64,000 nucleotides of DNA from Mycobacterium parmense (lineage in GTDB: Bacteria > Actinomycetota > Actinomycetes > Mycobacteriales > Mycobacteriaceae): positions 2,232,001-2,296,000 of the forward strand of contig NZ_AP022614.1 of assembly GCF_010730575.1 (NCBI RefSeq), in the 5' to 3' direction. The translations under genes were made by a program, and so were the position numbers. Below are positions 58,116-64,000 of this stretch, in pieces. The notes below the pieces were generated by a model. It was not told where the DNA came from. It did no database searches and worked only from the letters and a program-made list of their open reading frames with translations. Position 1 is the first letter of the stretch, and each line of letters starts with the position of its first letter.

Positions 58116-58180
58116 CGCGTGTTTCTCCAAGGTGTGGGTGCCGTGTTCGGTCGATGCCATGCTATCGGGGCCGAACGGCG

Positions 58181-58804
58181 TCAGGGTTGCCCCGGCTTGA
58201 GCCGCACGAACAGGGCCTCGGCCTCCGTCAGCAGCGTGTCACCCTCGGTGAGCCGGCCTGACACGAAGATCTTGCGGCCGTCCACCCGGTCGATGCCGGC
58301 GTCGAACTGCAGATCCGTCTCGATCGGCACGATGTGGCGGTAGTCGATCTTCAGGTAGGCGGTCCGCTGGTAGGGCCCGCCGGTGAGCACCGACGACGTC
58401 AGCCCGAGCACCGAGTCGAACAGCATGCCCAGGCAGCCGCCGTGCACGGCGCCGTTACGGCCCAGGTGGAACCGAGCGAAACGGGCCGAGCCGTGCACGC
58501 GGCCGTCGTCGCCCTTGCGGGCCCACATGGGGACCGACAGGATGTTGCCGCGTTGCGGCAGGTCCATCCGGCGCCCCGACGGCGACTCCCATTCGTCGGC
58601 GTCGAACGGGGTCAGCAGCTCCGAGACCTTCTCGAGCAGGTCGGCGGCCTCGGTGATCAGCTCGTCGGGCGCGTCGACCGCGCGGGCCAGATCCTGCACG
58701 CGGCGCACCGCCTCGATGAACCTGCCGTAGTCGGGGCCGCCCTTGGTGGTCGGTTCGGGCCGGTTGAATCCGCCACCAGGGTGCGTGTTGGTGTCGCCGG
58801 CCAC
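58181..58804 (-). CDS. PaaI-type hot-dog thioesterase
   Basis: 207 residues. The N-terminal 90 residues are helical, and the C-terminal half is a single hot-dog domain with the core motif [19 protein letters not shown], typical of PaaI/YbgC-like acyl-CoA thioesterases. The substrate is not known. It is on the thrS strand, 65 bases upstream of it, so possibly co-transcribed. Confidence 0.82.
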   Translation of the reverse strand: MAGDTNTHPGGGFNRPEPTTKGGPDYGRFIEAVRRVQDLARAVDAPDELITEAADLLEKVSELLTPFDADEWESPSGRRMDLPQRGNILSVPMWARKGDDGRVHGSARFARFHLGRNGAVHGGCLGMLFDSVLGLTSSVLTGGPYQRTAYLKIDYRHIVPIETDLQFDAGIDRVDGRKIFVSGRLTEGDTLLTEAEALFVRLKPGQP

Positions 58805-58840
58805 CAGGACACCGTATCGGTGGCCGGCGCCGCCGGGGTC

Positions 58841-59725
58841 TCAGACCGTCTTCTGGGCCCCGGCCGCGGCCAGCGTCTCGAACTCGTCGTCGCTCAGCGT
58901 GATCTCGGCGGCGGCGACGTTCTCCTCGAGGTGCGCGACGCTGGACGTGCCCGGGATGGGCAGCATCACCGGCGAACGCTTCAGCAACCAGGCCAGCGCC
59001 AGCTGCGACGGCGTGGCGTCGTGCTCGGCGGCGATGCGCTGCAGCGGGCCGTCCGGGGCGGCCAGCGGACCGGCGGCCAGCGGGAACCACGGGATGAAAC
59101 CGATCCCCTGGGCGGCCGCGGCATCCAGCAACGCCTCGGCTCCGCGCGCGGCCAGGTTGTACATGTTCTGCACCGACACGATCTCGGTGATCTGCCGGGC
59201 CGCGTCGAGCTGGTCGACGTCGATCTCGGACAGGCCGATATGACGGATCTTGCCCTCGTTCTTCAGCGCCAGCAGCTCACCCACCTGGTCGGCCAGCGGG
59301 AAGTTCGCGTCGATGCGGTGCAGCTGGAACAGGTCGATGGCCTCGACGCCGAGGCGGCGCAGGCTCATCTCGCATTCCTGCCGCAGATAGCTCGGATTGC
59401 CCAGCGGGATCCAGACGTCGGGGCCGGTGCGCAGCAGCCCCGCCTTGGTGGCGATCACCAGGCCGTCATAGGGGTGCAGGGCCTCGTGGATGATTTCCTC
59501 GGAGACGTACGGGCCGTAGGAGTCCGCGGTGTCGATGAAGTTCACGCCGAGTTCGACGGCCCGCCGCAACACCCGGACGCATTCGTCGCGATCTGCGGGG
59601 GGACCCCAGACCCCCTTGCCCGTCAGGCGCATCGCGCCGAATCCCAGCCGGTTGATGGTCAGGTCGCCGCCGAGTGTGAACGTTCCCGACGCCTCGGCAA
59701 CAGCTTTCGAGTTTTGTGCGGTCAT
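58841..59725 (-). CDS. Aldo/keto reductase
   Basis: 294 residues with a TIM barrel. The catalytic tetrad is present: Asp and Tyr in DTADSYG, Lys in IATKAG and His in LFQLHRID. The C-terminal cofactor-binding region is [15 protein letters not shown]. It is probably NADPH-dependent with a small aldehyde or ketone substrate. The ATG at 59725 starts conserved sequence; the open frame continues upstream without conservation. Divergent from the DUF1990 gene. Confidence 0.9.
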   Translation of the reverse strand: MTAQNSKAVAEASGTFTLGGDLTINRLGFGAMRLTGKGVWGPPADRDECVRVLRRAVELGVNFIDTADSYGPYVSEEIIHEALHPYDGLVIATKAGLLRTGPDVWIPLGNPSYLRQECEMSLRRLGVEAIDLFQLHRIDANFPLADQVGELLALKNEGKIRHIGLSEIDVDQLDAARQITEIVSVQNMYNLAARGAEALLDAAAAQGIGFIPWFPLAAGPLAAPDGPLQRIAAEHDATPSQLALAWLLKRSPVMLPIPGTSSVAHLEENVAAAEITLSDDEFETLAAAGAQKTV

Positions 59726-59783
59726 TTCTACGACCGTACGCCGCGCGGCTGGCCGCGTGACCCGGCGTGGCAAGCTGGACCAC

Positions 59784-60284
59784 GTGGACCTGGCAGCGCT
59801 CGAAGAACTCCCCCTGACGTACCCGGAAGTCGGCGCGACGGCGGCCGGCGCGCTGCCGGCGGGATACGGCCATCTGCACGTGCAGACCCAGATCGGCACG
59901 GGCCGAGAACGTTTCGAGCGGGCCGCCGACGCGGTCATGCACTGGGGCATGCAGCGCGGCGCGGGGCTGCGGGTGCGGGCCAGCTCGGACGAGGCGGTGC
60001 TGGACGCGGTGGTGCTGGTGCGGATGGGCTTTCTGCCGGCGCCCTGCCGCGTGGTGTACGTCATCGACGAGCCGGGGATCCGCGGATTCGCCTACGGAAC
60101 GCTGCCGGGTCACCCAGAGTCCGGCGAGGAGCGCTTCGTCGTCCGCCACGATCCCGCCACCGGTGCGGTGTTCGCGGAGGTGACGGCCTTCTCGCGGCCC
60201 GCGACGTGGTGGAGCAGAGCGGCCCGCCCGGTCGTCTCGGTGGCGCAGCGCGTCATCGCCCGGCGCTACCTGCGCGGGGTGTGA
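59784..60284 (+). CDS. DUF1990 protein, Rv2616-like
   Basis: 166 residues, the same as Rv2616. The start [20 protein letters not shown] and the motif [20 protein letters not shown] are typical of DUF1990. The C-terminal [19 protein letters not shown] forms a strand-rich half. A GTG at 59757 is an alternative, slightly longer start. No function is known to me. Confidence 0.84.
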   Translation: MDLAALEELPLTYPEVGATAAGALPAGYGHLHVQTQIGTGRERFERAADAVMHWGMQRGAGLRVRASSDEAVLDAVVLVRMGFLPAPCRVVYVIDEPGIRGFAYGTLPGHPESGEERFVVRHDPATGAVFAEVTAFSRPATWWSRAARPVVSVAQRVIARRYLRGV

Positions 60285-60294
60285 CGGGCTGCCG

Positions 60295-60735
60295 TCAGCG
60301 GCATTGACTGCCTGCCGCCAACAGCAGTATTCCGCCCGTCGCCAGCGCAAGCACCTTGACCGCCTCCAGGCCGATGTATGCGTAATGCGCCCGCGAGCGC
60401 GGCGCGTCTCGGCCGGCGAGCACCTCATCGGAGCGCCGAGTGAGCACCGGGCGCACGGCGATCAACTGGACGGCCAGCGCGGCGAGGCCCGCGGCGAATG
60501 CCGCGACCACCGGCACGCGCGTCGGACCGGCAACCAGCGCAGCCGCGATGACTGTGGCCAGGACCACCTCGGCGGTGTTCAGCGCGCGAAACACCAAGCG
60601 CCCGATGCCGAGTCCGATCCGCAACGTCACGTCCGGCGCGCGGAACTTCAGCGGGGCCTCCAGAAACGAGATGGCCAGCACCATGCCCAGCCAGACGAAG
60701 GTCGACGCGACGGCGACCGCGGGACCCGCGGTCAC
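60295..60735 (-). CDS. Four-TM membrane protein, Rv2617c-like
   Basis: 146 residues with four membrane helices (AVASTFVWLGMVLAISF; VVLATVIAAALVA; AAFAAGLAALAVQLIAV; VLALATGGILLLAAG). The GTG at 60735 overlaps the stop of the upstream regulator gene, suggesting control by or with it. Function unknown. Confidence 0.82.
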   Translation of the reverse strand: MTAGPAVAVASTFVWLGMVLAISFLEAPLKFRAPDVTLRIGLGIGRLVFRALNTAEVVLATVIAAALVAGPTRVPVVAAFAAGLAALAVQLIAVRPVLTRRSDEVLAGRDAPRSRAHYAYIGLEAVKVLALATGGILLLAAGSQCR

Positions 60736-61409
60736 CCGCCCGCGGCGCCCACGGTGAGGTGGGCCAGGCACAGGTCGGGTTCGGCGAACGGTTCGAGCCC
60801 GTCGACCGAGATCGGCACCTGCCAGCTCTGAACGGTGCCCTGCATCAGGCCGAGGTGGACCGGGCAGACGACGCTGGCCCGGTTCTCGGCGAGTTCCAGG
60901 AACGGGCAGTGCCGCAAGCCGATCTGCTGCTTGCCGTCGACGGTGCGGCGCTCGGGCGCGAAGCCGAGTTCGTCCAGCATGTCGACCAGGTGCTCGACGG
61001 CGTCGTCGGCGGTGGAGCCGGCCGGTGGCGCCGGCGGTATCGCGTCGGGCTTTCGTGCCCACGATCGCCCCGCGGCCACGGCCCGTTCGTACGCGTCGGG
61101 CTCGGCGGCAAAAGCCGACGCCAGGATCTCGGCGAGCATCCGGTAGTGCCGGGTGCCGCCGCGGTCCATCTGCCGGACCGCGCGAAACATCAGCGGCGGG
61201 CGTCCGGGTCCCTTGCGGCTGGGCTCGACCTGCTCCACCTGCCCGTCGCCGACGAGGCTCTCGAGGTGGAACCGCACGGTGTTGGGATGCACCGCGAGGA
61301 GATCCGCGATCGCGGCGATGCTCATCGGATCCGGCGAGGCGCGCAGCACCCGTAGTACCTCGCGGCGGCGCCCGGCGGATTCCCCAATCGACGTGGCGAT
61401 CTCCCTCAC
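60732..61409 (-). CDS. ArsR/SufR-like transcriptional regulator, Rv2621c-like
   Basis: 225 residues. An N-terminal winged helix (about 10-75: IADLLAVHPNTVRFHLESLV) is followed by a long helical part and a C-terminal cysteine cluster (RHCPFLELAENRASVVCPVH, later CLAHL). The cysteine pattern resembles SufR-like iron-sulphur regulators, so redox or iron sensing is plausible. Its stop overlaps the start of the membrane protein gene. Confidence 0.84.
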   Translation of the reverse strand: MREIATSIGESAGRRREVLRVLRASPDPMSIAAIADLLAVHPNTVRFHLESLVGDGQVEQVEPSRKGPGRPPLMFRAVRQMDRGGTRHYRMLAEILASAFAAEPDAYERAVAAGRSWARKPDAIPPAPPAGSTADDAVEHLVDMLDELGFAPERRTVDGKQQIGLRHCPFLELAENRASVVCPVHLGLMQGTVQSWQVPISVDGLEPFAEPDLCLAHLTVGAAGG

Positions 61410-61658
61410 GCTCCCTTCCCGCGGACGGCTCGGCGGTGACCTGTGTGGGCGAGGCGGCGGGCGGTCCCCGTCGGTAGCGGTCGCGCCGGCCCCATTTTAC
61501 TCAGCAAGTCTTGTACAAACGCCGTCATCTCGCCCGTCGAGGACTTGCGTTCGCTGCTCTGGTGACAAACGCCTCTGCCCTGTGCACCCGCGACGTCAAT
61601 ACGGTCATCGACGGGTGGCCAAGCCCACTTCCAGCAAAAGCCCCCGAAAGGACATGCC
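61410..61658. other. Divergent promoter region between the regulator and the USP gene
   Basis: A 249-base gap with no coding signal. The M. tuberculosis orthologue of the downstream gene (Rv2623) is a DosR-regulon member, but I found no full DosR palindrome here, only the weak half-site GAGGACTTGCG near 61540. A ribosome site (GAAAGGA) precedes the USP ATG. Confidence 0.4.
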
Positions 61659-62546
61659 ATGTCATCGCGTCACGCACCCATGGGAATCGTCGTCGGCATC
61701 GACGACTCACCGGCCGCCAGAGCGGCGGTGCGGTGGGCCGCACTCGACGCCGAGCTGCGCAAGGTCCCGCTGACGCTCGTGCACGCAATCTCACCGGAGG
61801 TGTCGAGCTGGTTGAGGACACCGATGCCCGCCGGCGTGCTGCGCTGGCAGCAGGATCACGGCCGCCGACTGGTCGACGGCGCGCTGAAGGTCGTCGAGGA
61901 GGCCTGCCGGGACGGGGGTCCCACCGCGGTGAACACCGAGATCATGGCTTCCGGCGCCGTCCCCACCTTGATCGATCTGTCCAAGGACGCGGAGCTGGTG
62001 GTCACCGGGGCGCAGGGCAGCGGGCGGTGGCCGGGCCGGCTCCTCGGGTCGGTGAGCTCGGCGCTGCTGCGCCACGCGCACTGCCCGGTCGCGATCATCC
62101 ACGACGACGAGGCCGCGACGCCGCCTTCGGCGCGGGCGCCGGTGCTGCTCGGCATCGACGGCTCGCCGGCATCGGAGTCGGCGACGGCGATCGCCTTCGA
62201 CGAGGCCGCGCGCCGCGGCACCGGCGTCGTGGCGCTGCACGCATGGAGCGATCAAGACTCCGAGTTCTCCGAGATCGACTGGCCGGCAACACAATCGATG
62301 GCCGAAGAGGTGCTTGCCGAACGGCTGGCGGGCTGGGGCGAACAGTACCCGGATGTGCGGGTGAGCCGCAGCGTCGTGCGGGCGCAGCCCGCGCGGCAGC
62401 TCGTCCAGCGCTCCGACGAGGCCCAGCTGGTGGTGGTCGGCAGCCGTGGCCGGGGCGGATTCGCCGGGATGCTGGTGGGGTCGGTCGGTGAGACCGTCGC
62501 CCAGATGGCGCGGGTACCGGTGATCGTGGCCCGGGAACCGGGCTGA
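61659..62546 (+). CDS. Tandem universal stress protein, Rv2623 (TB31.7)-like
   Basis: 295 residues, two USP domains. Each has the ATP-binding pattern: GIVVGIDDSPAARAAV with GAQGSGRWPGRLLGSVS in the first, and VLLGIDGSPASESAT with GSRGRGGFAGMLVGSVG in the second. The M. tuberculosis orthologue binds ATP and slows growth in hypoxia and infection. It faces the second USP gene tail to tail. Confidence 0.93.
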   Translation: MSSRHAPMGIVVGIDDSPAARAAVRWAALDAELRKVPLTLVHAISPEVSSWLRTPMPAGVLRWQQDHGRRLVDGALKVVEEACRDGGPTAVNTEIMASGAVPTLIDLSKDAELVVTGAQGSGRWPGRLLGSVSSALLRHAHCPVAIIHDDEAATPPSARAPVLLGIDGSPASESATAIAFDEAARRGTGVVALHAWSDQDSEFSEIDWPATQSMAEEVLAERLAGWGEQYPDVRVSRSVVRAQPARQLVQRSDEAQLVVVGSRGRGGFAGMLVGSVGETVAQMARVPVIVAREPG

Positions 62547-62589
62547 GGCAGGGCGGCGAACGCCGACCGCCGCCGAAGTGCATGGTCGC

Positions 62590-63384
62590 CTATCGGCGGA
62601 CGACGAGCACCGAGCACTCGGGATGGCGGAAGAGCGGATGCCCCGCCGGCCCCACCAATTTCGCCAGCTGATCGGCCTCCGAGCCGCTGATCACCGCCAG
62701 CTGGACGCGCTCGTGGTTGGCCCGCAGGAAGCTGGCGATGGCCGCCCGGCTGAGTATCGGGTAGACACGCACGTCGGGATGGCGCTGCCGCCACTGCTCG
62801 ATGCGGCGCACGAAGACGCCGTCCTCGTGATCGGTGAGGTCCTCCGGCCGGCCCGCCAGGACCAGCAGGGGGGCCCGGCGCAGCCGCGCCTCGGTCGCGG
62901 CAGTGCCGACGACGGCGTCGTTGTCGGGCGCGTCGCTCATTCGGACCACGATCCAGTTGACGTCCGGCGGGGGATGTTCGCCCCCGGAGCGGATGACGGC
63001 GACGGGGCAGTGTGCGCGCTCGGCGAGTTCGGTTGCCGCCGAGCCCAGGATCGAGCGGGCATAACGTCCGATCCCGACGGATCCGACGCATACCAGGACG
63101 GCGTCGCGGGAGGCCTCCACCAGCACCGGCGCGGGCGGCCCGCGCAGCACTTCGGCTTCGACGACGACCGGCTTTCCACTCGCCTCGATCGCGGATTGCG
63201 CTGCCCGCAGCGCGGTTTCGGCATGGGCGAGATCGCGGGCATAGTCATCCGGCGACGGGTGCGTCGCCTTGATGACCGCGGTGAGGTGCAACGGCACCCC
63301 GCGGCCGATGGCCTCGTCGCAGGCCCACAGCGCCGCCGCGACCGCGGCCCGCGAGCCGTCGATCCCCACCATGACCGGTTTCAT
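62590..63384 (-). CDS. Tandem universal stress protein, Rv2624c-like
   Basis: 264 residues with two USP domains. The first has [20 protein letters not shown] and [19 protein letters not shown] (intact G-x-G ATP loop). The second lacks a clear ATP loop, ending [20 protein letters not shown]. It overlaps the start of the protease gene by four bases (ATGA), so the two are co-translated. Confidence 0.9.
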   Translation of the reverse strand: MKPVMVGIDGSRAAVAAALWACDEAIGRGVPLHLTAVIKATHPSPDDYARDLAHAETALRAAQSAIEASGKPVVVEAEVLRGPPAPVLVEASRDAVLVCVGSVGIGRYARSILGSAATELAERAHCPVAVIRSGGEHPPPDVNWIVVRMSDAPDNDAVVGTAATEARLRRAPLLVLAGRPEDLTDHEDGVFVRRIEQWRQRHPDVRVYPILSRAAIASFLRANHERVQLAVISGSEADQLAKLVGPAGHPLFRHPECSVLVVRR

Positions 63385-64000
63385 GGCGCCGTCACCGGCG
63401 TCCGGGGCGCGGCGAGACGGTAGACGTCGACCAGGCGCGCCACATCGGTGGGCGTGACGATGCCGACCACCCTGCCGTCCTCGACGACCAGGGCGCGGCC
63501 GGGGGATCCGGCCGGCGCCATGCGCTCGAGCAGTCTGGTCAGCGGCTCCTGCGGGGCGGCGGTCGGCACCGCTTGCATCGGCAGCGCGATGTCGCCCACT
63601 CTGGTCGCGGCACGCCGGGCCGGGGCGACGCCGCGCAGCTGCGTCAGGGTGACCAGGCCGACGATCGTTCCGTTCACGTCGGCGACCGGGTAGGCCGAGT
63701 GCCGGTCTCCGAGCACGTACCGCTGGATGAAGTCCTCGACGGTGATCCAGCCGGGGGCGGTGTGCGGCCGGGCGGTCATCGCGTCGGCGACGCGCACGCC
63801 CTCGAACATCTGCTGGGCGGTGATCCGGCCTTCCTCCTCGCGGCTGGCGGCGAAGATGAACCAGCCGATGAACGCCAGCCAGACGCCGCCCACCAGACCG
63901 CCGAACCCGAATTCGACCAGGCCGAGCCCGATCAGGACGAACGCCAGCACCCGCCCGGCGCGCGCCGCGCCGATGCCGGCGCGCACGCTGTCGCCGTGAC
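63381..64000 (-). CDS. Membrane metalloprotease with CBS domains (Rip3/Rv2625c-like), 5' end cut off
   Basis: Only the C-terminal part is in the window and the frame stays open to base 64000. It starts with [17 protein letters not shown], one or two membrane helices ([36 protein letters not shown]), then two CBS domains (about 70 residues each: [40 protein letters not shown]). This is the layout of M50 site-2 proteases with CBS regulation, such as Rv2625c. The catalytic HExxH lies outside the window. Confidence 0.85.
   Translation of the reverse strand, partial: HGDSVRAGIGAARAGRVLAFVLIGLGLVEFGFGGLVGGVWLAFIGWFIFAASREEEGRITAQQMFEGVRVADAMTARPHTAPGWITVEDFIQRYVLGDRHSAYPVADVNGTIVGLVTLTQLRGVAPARRAATRVGDIALPMQAVPTAAPQEPLTRLLERMAPAGSPGRALVVEDGRVVGIVTPTDVARLVDVYRLAAPRTPVTAP

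Noticed and set aside
61530..61560. Possible DosR box upstream of the USP gene
   Set aside because: Only a weak half-site is visible; the palindromic second half is missing.

Overview
The window is high-GC actinobacterial DNA from a slow-growing type of Mycobacterium. The gene order closely follows the M. tuberculosis segment Rv2573-Rv2625c (comparison from memory): panE-like, Rv2575, Rv2576c, Rv2577, Rv2578c, then hisS, Rv2581c, ppiB, relA, apt, Rv2585c, secF-secD-yajC, gabT, fadD9/car, ruvBAC, Rv2597-speE, yebC, pdxT-tesB2-pdxS, the Rv2609c-pimA-patA-pgsA1-HIT-thrS operon, Rv2616, Rv2617c, Rv2621c and the universal-stress pair Rv2623/Rv2624c, ending inside an Rv2625c-like protease. It is not M. 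tuberculosis. Rv2574, dhaA, PE_PGRS44, vapBC and pdxH are absent from their usual places, and extra genes are present.

Region 1 (1-4.98 kb) is conserved backbone: a truncated ketopantoate-reductase-like gene, a zinc peptidase, an MmpS-like secreted protein, a Tat-exported purple acid phosphatase, and a radical SAM protein under a perfect mycobacterial SOS box.

Region 2 (about 5.36-15.53 kb) is an integrated phiRv1-like prophage remnant or capsid-carrying satellite. Its ends split a REP13E12 (DUF222/HNH) gene: the C-terminal part lies at 4996-5361 and the N-terminal/HNH part at 15524-16020, both on the minus strand. It carries a large serine integrase, small phage genes and an HK97-type capsid gene with no recognisable terminase, protease, portal or tail genes. 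Cargo includes a TIR-RDD membrane protein between the attachment site and the integrase, and an AT-rich block with a two-TM protein and an ORC/STAND-like AAA ATPase. Several genes appear frameshifted, and the integrase tail is lost.

Region 3 (16.0-23.3 kb) looks like an acquired phosphonate-catabolism cluster around a GntR regulator. One arm has a phosphate-symporter-like MFS transporter, a PhnZ-like HD-domain oxygenase, an alpha/beta hydrolase and a second PanE-like reductase. The other has a phosphonatase-like HAD hydrolase, a zinc alcohol dehydrogenase and a TauE/SafE permease. No PhnY partner is visible.

Region 4 (23.3-64 kb) is backbone: translation (hisS, thrS), the stringent response (relA), purine salvage (apt), Sec export (secDF-yajC), a carboxylic acid reductase (car), recombination (ruvCAB with its own SOS-like box), a polyamine/membrane operon (Rv2597-speE), PLP synthesis (pdxS/pdxT), phosphatidylinositol mannoside synthesis (pgsA1, patA, pimA) and stress proteins. 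Its standout gene is a Ser/Thr kinase whose extracytoplasmic part is a degenerate cyclophilin, next to and apparently copied from ppiB. secD is frameshifted in its proline-rich linker. Because SecD is essential, this warns that some single-base frameshifts in this sequence may be assembly errors. I saw no tRNA, rRNA, CRISPR array or insertion sequence.
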